Part shown: positions 1 through 5,351 of the stretch, piece by piece
How the letters are laid out: the number at the start of each line of letters is the position of its first letter
Position numbering within the stretch: the stretch's first letter is position 1
NCBI GenBank assembly: GCA_947462945.1
Contig: CANHTE010000043.1
Coordinates: forward strand, 1 to 8,220
DNA length: 8,220 nucleotides
Reading direction: 5' to 3'
Origin: Acetobacteraceae bacterium
GTDB taxonomy: Bacteria; Pseudomonadota; Alphaproteobacteria; Acetobacterales; Acetobacteraceae
Notes under the pieces: generated by a model
Told to the model about the DNA's origin: nothing
What the model saw: the letters and a program-made list of their open reading frames with translations, nothing else
The model's database searches: none
Made by a program: the position numbers and the translations under genes

Positions 1-379
1 GAAATTCCCGACGCTGAAGGTGGTGCTGCTGGAATCCGGCGTCTCCTGGCTGCCGGCCTTCATGTGGCGGCTGTGCAAGGGCTGGAAGGGCGTGCGCTTC
101 GAAGTGCCCTGGCTGGACCGCAACCCCTTCGATGTGGTGCGCGAAAATGTGCGCCTTTCCATCCAGCCCTTCGACGCGCCGGAAGATGCCGAGACGGTGC
201 AGCGCGTGATGGATCATCTGGGCAGTGACGAAATGCTGCTTTGGTCCAGCGACTGGCCGCATTGGCAATTCGATGGTGGCCCCCGCCTGCCGCCCGGCCT
301 TGATGCCGGCCTCGCGCAGAAAATCTGCGTGGAGAACGCGCTTTCCACCTATACTCGGCTGTCCGTGGAGACCGTCTGA
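1..379 (+). CDS. Amidohydrolase family 2 (ACMSD-like) protein, 3' end only
   Basis: This is the C-terminal 125 residues of a metal-dependent amidohydrolase; the 5' part lies left of the window and the reading frame is open from base 2. The visible part carries two family hallmarks: the strand-turn LLESGVSWLP followed by a W-R-L helix, and the late SSDWPHW motif whose Asp is a metal/catalytic ligand in the ACMSD/amidohydrolase-2 family. Members are TIM-barrel hydrolases or decarboxylases. The same motifs recur at equivalent places in the next gene (LIECGFGWLP, ASDYPHW), so the two are tandem paralogues. The stop TGA (377-379) shares its last base with the next ATG, which indicates co-transcription and coupled translation. 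The substrate is unknown. Family assignment is firm; any specific reaction would be a guess. Confidence 0.85.
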   Translation, partial: KFPTLKVVLLESGVSWLPAFMWRLCKGWKGVRFEVPWLDRNPFDVVRENVRLSIQPFDAPEDAETVQRVMDHLGSDEMLLWSSDWPHWQFDGGPRLPPGLDAGLAQKICVENALSTYTRLSVETV

Positions 380-1506
380 TGAACGTCATCCGTCCCCAAG
401 CCTCACCCCATTCTTCAGGATTGGGGCGGCCGCTGGCCGCGACCCAGGGCCTGATTGACGTGGATATCCATCCGCGCCCGCGCTCGATCAATGATTACGA
501 GCCCTGGCTCTCGGCTGAGATGCGCGAGCGTCTGAACACCTTCGGCATCCGCCCGCGCCATGGCTTTGTGAAGGGCACGCCCTATTTCAAATCGCAGCCT
601 TTGGCCTGCCGCCGCGATGCCTGGCCCGAGACCGGCACGCCGGCCAGTGACCTTGCTTTCATGCAAAGCCAGATGCTGGATTTCCACGGCATTGACGTGG
701 GCGTGCTGAACCCCCTGCAACCGACGGCCCAGGGTGACCAGAACAACCCCTTCTCGGTCGCCATGGCGCATGCGGTGAATGAGTGGCAGCTCGCCACCTG
801 GGTGGACCGGGATGCGCGGCTGCGCGCCAGCATCGTGGTGCCCTATGAGGACCCGGAGGCCAGCGCCCGCGAAATTCGCGCGCGCGGCGGCGATGCGCGC
901 TTCTGCCAGGTGCTGTTGATGAGCCGCACCTCCCACCCGCTCGGCAATCCGAAATACTGGCCGATTTTCGAGGCCGCACAGGAGGTGGGCCTGCCCATCG
1001 GCATCCATGCCTTCGGCTATAGCGGCTGGGCGATGACCAATGGCGGCTGGCCCAGCTTCTACATCGAGGAGGTGAGCGAACACGCGACCTCCTGCCAATC
1101 GCTGGTGCATTCGCTGGTGATCGAGGGCGTGCTGGAGCGCTTCCCCAAGCTGCGCATCATCCTCATCGAATGCGGCTTTGGCTGGCTGCCCAGCGTGGCC
1201 TGGCGGCTGGACAAGCATTGGCCCTCGCTGAAAAGCGAGTTGCCGGCGATGCAGCGCCTGCCCTCACAGCAAATCCGCGATCAAATCTGGGTGAGCACCC
1301 AGCCGATTGAGGAACCGCCGCGGCCGGAGCATCTGCTGGACTGCATGTCCTGGATCGGCTGGGACAAGATCCTCTACGCCAGCGACTATCCGCATTGGGA
1401 TTTCGACGATCCGCGCACGGCGATCCCGAGCTTCATCCCGGAGGATAAGCGCGCGGCCATCTATGGGGGGAACGCGCGGAAACTCTACGGGTTCGACCAT
1501 GTCTGA
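379..1506 (+). CDS. Amidohydrolase family 2 (ACMSD-like) metal-dependent hydrolase/decarboxylase
   Basis: This is a complete 375-residue protein of usual family length. Visible metal-site candidates are the N-terminal DVDIHP motif (Asp29-x-His31), His210 in GIH at the end of a central strand, and Asp336 in ASDYPHW. Together they match the His/Asp-x-His...His...Asp layout of the amidohydrolase-2 fold. LIECGFGWLP (about 262-271) is a further family signature. There is no signal peptide or membrane segment, so a cytoplasmic enzyme is expected. The start is supported by TGGAG at 366-370, 8 bases before the ATG, and by the TGATG overlap with the preceding paralogue. About 25 residues precede the metal motif, slightly longer than typical, so a later start cannot be excluded. 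The neighbouring paralogue and Rieske protein suggest catabolism of an organic acid or aromatic compound; this is inference. Confidence 0.9.
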   Translation: MNVIRPQASPHSSGLGRPLAATQGLIDVDIHPRPRSINDYEPWLSAEMRERLNTFGIRPRHGFVKGTPYFKSQPLACRRDAWPETGTPASDLAFMQSQMLDFHGIDVGVLNPLQPTAQGDQNNPFSVAMAHAVNEWQLATWVDRDARLRASIVVPYEDPEASAREIRARGGDARFCQVLLMSRTSHPLGNPKYWPIFEAAQEVGLPIGIHAFGYSGWAMTNGGWPSFYIEEVSEHATSCQSLVHSLVIEGVLERFPKLRIILIECGFGWLPSVAWRLDKHWPSLKSELPAMQRLPSQQIRDQIWVSTQPIEEPPRPEHLLDCMSWIGWDKILYASDYPHWDFDDPRTAIPSFIPEDKRAAIYGGNARKLYGFDHV

Positions 1507-1549
1507 GCGGCCGATTCACCGCCTTGGCGGAAGTGCGCCTCGACGGATC

Positions 1550-1554
1550 GGAGG
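1550..1554 (+). promoter_or_regulatory. Shine-Dalgarno site that fixes the Rieske gene start
   Basis: GGAGG lies 5 bases before the ATG at 1560. A longer in-frame reading from a TTG at 1524 has no comparable site, so this motif decides the start. It is the clearest ribosome binding site in the window. Confidence 0.7.
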
Positions 1555-1559
1555 CTGAG

Positions 1560-1955
1560 ATGCGGCACGTCGTAGGCCCGGTGGCGGACATCCCGCCCGG
1601 CGAGCGGCGCCTCGTTGAAGCCAATGGCAAGCGCGTCGTCGTGTTCAATCTCTCGGGCGAGTTCTTTGCCCTCTCCGACCGCTGCCCGCACCAGGGCGGC
1701 TCGCTCAGCCTCGGCCCCGTCATGGGCCTGGTGGAAAGCCCCTGCCCCGGCGAATACAGCTATGGCCGCGCGGGCGAGATCATTCGCTGCCCCTGGCATG
1801 CCTGGGAATTCGACATCCGCACCGGAAAATCCCGCTTCGATCCGCGCCGCATGAAGGTGCGCGCCTTTCCTGCCTGCGTGGAAAAGGGCGAGGCTTTGCA
1901 AGCCGAAACCTTCCCGGTGCGGGTGGAGGAGGATTACGTGGTGGTGGAGATTTAG
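1560..1955 (+). CDS. Rieske [2Fe-2S] ferredoxin-like protein
   Basis: This is a 131-residue single-domain protein with both Rieske cluster motifs: CPH (Cys42-x-His44) and CPWH (Cys77-x-x-His80). Two Cys and two His ligate the [2Fe-2S] cluster. The N-terminal half (VEANGKRVVVFNLSGEFFAL) is the usual beta-sandwich lead-in of small Rieske ferredoxins, which pass electrons to ring-hydroxylating or other oxygenases. The spacing between the motifs (32 residues) is clearly longer than in a minimal ferredoxin and contains an extra CPGEYSYG segment. This longer loop is seen in some stand-alone Rieske proteins encoded beside amidohydrolases. No TAT or Sec signal is visible, so it should be cytoplasmic. 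It starts 53 bases after the amidohydrolase stop and probably shares that transcript. No oxygenase is in the window, so its redox partner is unknown. Confidence 0.88.
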   Translation: MRHVVGPVADIPPGERRLVEANGKRVVVFNLSGEFFALSDRCPHQGGSLSLGPVMGLVESPCPGEYSYGRAGEIIRCPWHAWEFDIRTGKSRFDPRRMKVRAFPACVEKGEALQAETFPVRVEEDYVVVEI

Positions 1956-1962
1956 CGCCGGT

Positions 1963-2415
1963 TCAGGCCGCCTGGCACTTGGCGCAGACCCCCTCCACCT
2001 CCACCGTCATCCGCCCCGGCTTGAAGCCGGCCCGCGCCGCCGCAGCCTCCAGAGCGTGGCTCACTGCATGGTCGGTCAGTTCCGTGGTGGCGCCGCAGGC
2101 CTTGCAGATCAGGAATTGATGCTGGTGGTCATGCCCGGCATGGGCGTGGCCGGCCTCGACGCAGGGCAGGAAGGCGTTCAGCCGCTCCAGCTTATGGATC
2201 AGCCCCTGTTCCAGCAGGAAATCCAGCGCGCGATAGACGGTGGGTGGGGCCGCTACCCCGCGCTCCTCGCGCAGCTTGTCCAGCAGGGCATAGGCGCCGA
2301 GCGGCTGCTCGGCCGAGAGCACCAGGCGCAGCACCTGCCGCCGCAGGGGCGTGAGCTGCGCCCCGCGCGCCGCGCATTGGGTGGCCGCACGGTCCAGCGT
2401 CGCTTCCATATCCAT
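1963..2415 (-). CDS. zur: Zinc uptake regulator, Fur family
   Basis: This 150-residue protein is a Fur-family repressor that uses zinc as corepressor. An N-terminal winged helix (about 1-80) includes LTPLRRQVLRLV and the recognition region APPTVYRALDFLLEQGLIHKL. The LERLNAFLPC segment followed by HQHQFLICKACG is more typical of Zur than of ferric Fur, PerR or Irr. Cys104, Cys107, Cys144 and Cys147 form the two CxxC pairs of the structural zinc site. Cys85, His90, His92, His95, His97 and His99 form a histidine-rich loop likely to hold the sensing metal. The ATG at 2413-2415 is chosen because GTGAGG (complement of 2422-2427) lies 6 bases upstream; a second ATG two codons later is possible. The open frame extends much further upstream, but only as an antisense shadow of hisI. 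It diverges from the hisI-GTPase operon, which is a classic arrangement for control of that operon and of itself. Confidence 0.9.
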   Translation of the reverse strand: MDMEATLDRAATQCAARGAQLTPLRRQVLRLVLSAEQPLGAYALLDKLREERGVAAPPTVYRALDFLLEQGLIHKLERLNAFLPCVEAGHAHAGHDHQHQFLICKACGATTELTDHAVSHALEAAAARAGFKPGRMTVEVEGVCAKCQAA

Positions 2416-2438
2416 CAGGGGCCTCACTTGCGGTTGCG

Positions 2439-2458
2439 GGATGCCATATAGTGCATCC
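2439..2458. promoter_or_regulatory. Candidate Zur operator (20-base inverted repeat) in the divergent promoter
   Basis: The arms GGATGC (2439-2444) and GCATCC (2453-2458) are perfect inverted repeats around CA-TATA-GT, with a symmetric TATA at the centre; 16 of 20 positions fit the dyad. It sits between divergent zur and hisI, ending 2 bases before the hisI ATG and 23 bases from the zur ATG. Fur-family repressors bind AT-centred palindromes of about this size. The arms do not match the commonly described TGTTATA...TATAACA Zur consensus closely, so assignment to Zur is inference from position. Confidence 0.55.
2447..2452 (+). promoter_or_regulatory. Candidate -10 hexamer of the hisI-GTPase promoter
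   Basis: TATAGT lies inside the inverted repeat, 8 bases before the hisI ATG. A start about 7 bases downstream would fall on or just before the ATG, giving a leaderless or nearly leaderless message, in keeping with the absence of any Shine-Dalgarno sequence. No good -35 hexamer is seen at 16-18 bases. TATATG on the other strand (2445-2450) could serve zur in the same way. Confidence 0.4.
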
Positions 2459-2460
2459 TG

Positions 2461-2901
2461 ATGACCGACACCCCTCCCCCTCCCCCTTCTCCTCTCCCCA
2501 TCCCCGATGCCGAGGCCCGCGCCCGCATCATCGCCGCCGTGCGCTTCGACGCGCGCGGCCTGGTGCCCGCCATCGCCCAGCAGCATGACAGCGGCGAGGT
2601 GCTGATGATGGCCTGGATGAACGCCGAATCGCTGGACGAGACGTTGGCCACCGGCCGCGCATGTTATTTCAGCCGCAGCCGGGGCGGGTTGTGGCGCAAG
2701 GGCGAAAGCTCGGGCCAGGTGCAATCGGTGATGGACCTGCGGCTGGATTGCGATGGCGATACGCTGCTGCTGCTGGTGGAGCAGAAGGGCGTGGCCTGCC
2801 ACACCGGCCGGCGCAATTGTTTCTTCCTGGCCCCGCGCGCGGGCGAATTGGTGGAAATCGCGGCGCCGCTGGTCAGCCCCGAAAGCCTCTACGGCGCATG
2901 A
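2461..2901 (+). CDS. hisI: Phosphoribosyl-AMP cyclohydrolase
   Basis: HisI opens the purine ring of phosphoribosyl-AMP in the third step of histidine synthesis, using zinc and magnesium. This 146-residue protein has the whole core: [20 protein letters not shown] (about 35-54), the substrate-binding [16 protein letters not shown] (about 71-86), and the metal motif DCDGD (Asp96, Cys97, Asp98, Asp100) followed by ACHTGRRNC (Cys113, Cys120). The Cys spacing of 16 and 7 is that of zinc-dependent HisI, so it does not look like a zinc-free replacement. No HisE domain is fused. Odd points are a proline-rich leader with five consecutive prolines at residues 5-9 and the absence of a ribosome binding site. 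It sits next to a Zur-type regulator and overlaps a metallochaperone-type GTPase by 4 bases. It may therefore be a zinc-responsive hisI paralogue rather than, or as well as, the housekeeping gene. Confidence 0.92.
   Translation: MTDTPPPPPSPLPIPDAEARARIIAAVRFDARGLVPAIAQQHDSGEVLMMAWMNAESLDETLATGRACYFSRSRGGLWRKGESSGQVQSVMDLRLDCDGDTLLLLVEQKGVACHTGRRNCFFLAPRAGELVEIAAPLVSPESLYGA
2471..2505. other. Polypyrimidine/polypurine tract with quadruplex potential on the - strand
   Basis: Bases 2471-2499 are all C or T, and TCCCC follows at 2501-2505. The - strand therefore carries five runs of four or five G separated by loops of 1, 1, 9 and 2 bases. The tract encodes the proline-rich start of HisI and lies 56-90 bases upstream of the zur start. 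Three runs fit a compact quadruplex; the fourth needs a 9-base loop, slightly beyond the usual rule. Confidence 0.5.
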
Positions 2902-3878
2902 GGCCCATTCCCGTCACCCTGCTCACGGGCTTTCTGGGCGCCGGCAAGACGACGCTGCTGAACCGCCTGCTGCGCCAGCCGGAGATGGCGCAGACGGCCG
3001 TGCTGATCAATGAATTCGGCGAGATCGGGCTGGATCATCTGCTGGTGGAACGGCTGGATGAGGATGCCGTGCTGCTCGCCGCCGGCTGCCTGTGCTGCAC
3101 CATCCGCGGTGACCTCTCCCGCGCGCTGCGGGACCTGGCGCAGCGCCCACAGCCCATCGCCCGCGTGGTGATCGAAACCACCGGCCTGGCCGACCCCGCC
3201 CCCATCCTGCAAACCCTGATGGGTGACCCGCTGCTGCTGCGCGACTACCAGCTGGATGGCGTGGTGACGCTGGTGGATGCCGTGCATGGCATGGCCACGC
3301 TGGATGAACAGCCGGAGGCGCTGCGCCAGGCTGCCGTGGCGGACCGCATCGTCATCACCAAGACCGACCTCGCTGACCCCGCACCGCTGCGCGCGCGGCT
3401 GGCCGCGCTCAACCCCATGGCGCCCGCGCTTGTGGGAGAGGTTGCGACCGCCCAGCTCATCAATGCCGGCCCCTTCTCGGCCAATGGCAAGCTGCCGCAG
3501 ATCACCGACTGGATCGCCGCCGCCGGGCATCATCACCACCATCACCATCATGATGTGAACCGCCATGATGCCCGCATCCGCGCCCTCTGCCTGCGCTTCG
3601 AAGCGCCGCTCCCCTGGGAGGGGCTGGCCAGCTATCTGGAGATGATGGCGATGACGCAAGGCAGCCACGTGCTGCGCATGAAGGCCGTGCTGAATCTGCA
3701 AGGCCAGCGCGGCCCGGTGGTGATGCATGGCGTGCAGCACAGCTTCCACCCGCCCCGCATGCTGGAAGCCTGGCCGGAGGGGGATGACCAATCCAGCCGC
3801 CTGGTCTTCATCCTGCGGGACCTTGACCCGCGCGTGGTGGAGGATGGTTTGCGCGCCTTCCTGGCGGCCGCAGCATGA
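2898..3878 (+). CDS. COG0523 G3E-family GTPase, putative zinc metallochaperone (CobW/YciC/ZNG1-like)
   Basis: This is a 326-residue P-loop GTPase of normal family length. It shows Walker [10 protein letters not shown] (11-19), the GCLCC motif (Cys64, Cys66, Cys67) that binds metal in COG0523 proteins, the switch/Walker B region ETTGLADP (93-100), and TKTD (154-157) as guanine specificity motif. A linker of eight consecutive histidines (211-218, then His223) separates the G domain from the C-terminal CobW_C domain (about 225-326). Family members use GTP hydrolysis to insert metal into client enzymes. Beside zur and hisI, a role supplying zinc under shortage is likely, with HisI a possible client; this is inference. 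The ATG at 2898 overlaps the hisI stop as ATGA. A longer in-frame reading back to 2661 is rejected because it runs through hisI in another frame and the Walker A motif must lie near the N-terminus. Confidence 0.92.
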   Translation: MRPIPVTLLTGFLGAGKTTLLNRLLRQPEMAQTAVLINEFGEIGLDHLLVERLDEDAVLLAAGCLCCTIRGDLSRALRDLAQRPQPIARVVIETTGLADPAPILQTLMGDPLLLRDYQLDGVVTLVDAVHGMATLDEQPEALRQAAVADRIVITKTDLADPAPLRARLAALNPMAPALVGEVATAQLINAGPFSANGKLPQITDWIAAAGHHHHHHHHDVNRHDARIRALCLRFEAPLPWEGLASYLEMMAMTQGSHVLRMKAVLNLQGQRGPVVMHGVQHSFHPPRMLEAWPEGDDQSSRLVFILRDLDPRVVEDGLRAFLAAAA

Positions 3879-4456
3879 ATGTCGAAACCGTCACCGGCGC
3901 GGCGCTGCTGCCGCATGTGCCGGCCCTGGCGCGGCTGCGCGGCACGGTCTTCGCCGAATGGCCCTATCTCTACCAAAGCCCGGAGGGTGAGGAGGAGCGC
4001 TATCTGCGGAACTACGTCCGGGGCGAGGGTGCGGCCATTATCCTGGCGCGCGATGGCGCCGAGATCGTGGGCGCCGCCACCTGCCAGCCCATGGCCGCCA
4101 CGCATGGCCCGGTTCGCGCCTGCTTCGAAGCCGCGGGGCGCAACCCGGCCGACTACGCCTATTTCGGCGAATCCGTGCTGCTGCCGGCCTATCGCGGACG
4201 TGGCATCGGCGTCGCCTTCTTCGCGGCGCGTGAGGCGCATGCAGCGGGCCTCGGCCTGCCCTATGCCACCTTCTGCGCCGTGGTGCGCAACATCAACGAC
4301 CCGCGCCGCCCGGCCAGCTACACCCCGCTTGATGCCTTTTGGGGCAAGCGCGGCTATGCCCATCATCCGGAACTTTCCTGCGTGTTTGAATGGACCGAGA
4401 TCGGCGACAGCAAGGCGACGCCACATGCGCTGTCGTTTTGGGTGAAGAAGCTGTGA
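3875..4456 (+). CDS. GNAT-family N-acetyltransferase
   Basis: This 193-residue protein has the GNAT fold signature: strand YFGESVLLPAYRGRGIG (96-112), with the acetyl-CoA pyrophosphate loop RGRGIG (107-112), then helix VAFFAAREAHA. FWGKRGY (155-161) near the C-terminus is the usual GNAT C-terminal segment. It starts by an ATGA overlap with the GTPase gene and ends by a TGATG overlap with the nitrilase gene, without its own ribosome binding site. GNAT and nitrilase-superfamily domains are also found fused in one protein in other bacteria, so this adjacency suggests a shared substrate, perhaps an amine or amide that is acetylated or hydrolysed. The actual substrate is unknown. No zinc-related motif connects it to the upstream module. 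Confidence 0.85.
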   Translation: MNVETVTGAALLPHVPALARLRGTVFAEWPYLYQSPEGEEERYLRNYVRGEGAAIILARDGAEIVGAATCQPMAATHGPVRACFEAAGRNPADYAYFGESVLLPAYRGRGIGVAFFAAREAHAAGLGLPYATFCAVVRNINDPRRPASYTPLDAFWGKRGYAHHPELSCVFEWTEIGDSKATPHALSFWVKKL

Positions 4457-5328
4457 TGCGTTTGGCCACCCTCGCCTGGCCGGTGGAACCCACGCCGGAT
4501 GTGGCGCGCTATGCCGCAAAGCTCGACCATTGGGCCGCCGAGGCGAAGCGCGCCAGCGCCGACCTCCTGCACATGCCCGAATATGCCTGCGTGGAACTGG
4601 GTGCCGCTCTCGCTGGCGGGGCGCCGGATGCCGCCACGGAATTGCGCGCCATGGTGGAGCAGGCCGATACGATCCTGGAGGCGATGCGCGCCACCGCCCG
4701 CCGCCACGCCCTCTGGCTGCAACCCGGCACGCTGCCCATGCGGGACGGCCCCCGTGTCATCAATCGCGCCCCGCTGATCGCCCCGGACGGTGCCCTCGCC
4801 TTCCAGGACAAGCGCATGATGACGCGCTTCGAGGATGAGCGATGGGGTATCGCGGCCGGGGCGCCGCCGCAGGTGTTTGAGACCCCCTGGGGGCTGATCG
4901 GCATCGCCATCTGTTATGACGCGGAATTCCCCAAGCTGGTGCGCGCCCAGGTCGAGGCCGGGGCCTGGCTGATCCTGGTGCCGACCTGCACAGATACGCT
5001 GCACGGCTTCCACCGCGTGCGCATCGGCGCCGCCGCCCGCGCCATGGAGAATCAGTGCTTTGTGGCGCTGGCCCCCACGGTGGGGGGCTTCGCGGCCTCG
5101 GTCGCGCTCGATGAAAACCACGGCGCGGCCAGCGTCTTCGGCCCCGTGGATCGCGGCTTTGCGGAGGATGGCGTGGTCTCGGCGGCTGCGCTGGATGCGC
5201 CCGGCCTGCTGATCACCACGCTGGACCCCGCGCGGCTGGAGGCGGTGCGCGCGGATGGCGCCGTGCGCAACCATCGAGACTGGCCCCGCGCGCCCATCCC
5301 GCGCCCCGGCCCGGCTGTCTTCGCATGA
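4456..5328 (+). CDS. Nitrilase-superfamily carbon-nitrogen hydrolase
   Basis: This 290-residue protein hydrolyses a non-peptide C-N bond, most likely an amide. The Glu-Lys-Cys catalytic triad is visible: Glu42 in HMPEYA, Lys119 in QDKRMMTRFE and Cys153 in ICYDAEFP. Glu126 or Glu128 may be the second conserved Glu. The region around residues 171-178 (WLILVPTCTD) and AAARAMENQCFVALAP (about 192-207) are further family landmarks. It belongs to the cytoplasmic amidase branch, since the protein lacks membrane segments and the apolipoprotein N-acyltransferase extension. The start is the ATG at 4456 that shares a base with the GNAT stop; the frame is open further upstream but only inside the GNAT gene. 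The substrate is not predictable; the upstream GNAT partner is the best clue. Confidence 0.9.
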   Translation: MRLATLAWPVEPTPDVARYAAKLDHWAAEAKRASADLLHMPEYACVELGAALAGGAPDAATELRAMVEQADTILEAMRATARRHALWLQPGTLPMRDGPRVINRAPLIAPDGALAFQDKRMMTRFEDERWGIAAGAPPQVFETPWGLIGIAICYDAEFPKLVRAQVEAGAWLILVPTCTDTLHGFHRVRIGAAARAMENQCFVALAPTVGGFAASVALDENHGAASVFGPVDRGFAEDGVVSAAALDAPGLLITTLDPARLEAVRADGAVRNHRDWPRAPIPRPGPAVFA

Positions 5329-5351
5329 TCACCTTGGCACGCTTCGCATGA
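5319..5351 (+). repeat. Pair of 10-base direct repeats at the nitrilase-lpxB junction
   Basis: CTTCGCATGA occurs at 5319-5328 and again at 5342-5351, 23 bases apart. The first copy contains the nitrilase stop codon and the second contains the lpxB start codon. Each includes an ATGA stop/start overlap. Confidence 0.8.
5325..5351 (+). other. Eight-codon bridging mini-ORF between nitrilase and lpxB
   Basis: The ORF reads MITLARFA. Its ATG (5325) overlaps the nitrilase TGA as ATGA, and its TGA (5349-5351) overlaps the lpxB ATG (5348) as ATGA. A ribosome ending the nitrilase could restart here and be delivered to lpxB, which has no visible Shine-Dalgarno sequence. The ORF is certain as sequence; its use is inference. 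Confidence 0.4.

Noticed and set aside
415..1218. 267-codon open frame on the - strand opposite the amidohydrolase
   Set aside because: No recognisable motif and repetitive Ala/Gly/His content; explained by codon bias of the + strand gene.
1499..1558. ATG overlapping the amidohydrolase end (19-codon ORF)
   Set aside because: It is in a different frame from the Rieske gene and ends just before it; no ribosome binding site or recognisable content.
1524..1559. TTG start for the Rieske protein, adding 12 residues
   Set aside because: GGAGG at 1550-1554 is placed for the ATG at 1560, and the added residues are not Rieske-like.
1971..1986. Possible stem CGCC/GGCG near the convergent stops as a terminator
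   Set aside because: Only four pairs around an 8-base loop with no T-run on either strand; too weak to call.
2416..2802. Upstream in-frame extension of zur on the - strand (open to 2802)
   Set aside because: The extension is antisense to conserved hisI codons, has no Fur-family content, and the ATG at 2415 has a good Shine-Dalgarno site; it is a high-GC shadow.
2661..2897. N-terminal extension of the COG0523 GTPase
   Set aside because: It lies in a shifted frame over hisI; the Walker A motif falls at residue 11 from the ATG at 2898, as normal for the family.
2889..3791. 300-codon open frame on the - strand opposite the GTPase
   Set aside because: Composition is His/Gln/Ala/Arg-rich without motifs, and it lies opposite a gene with firm family motifs; typical antisense frame in GC-rich DNA.
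4363..5274. 303-codon open frame on the - strand opposite the nitrilase
   Set aside because: Low-complexity Gly/Ala/Arg/His composition with no domain; shadow of the nitrilase gene.
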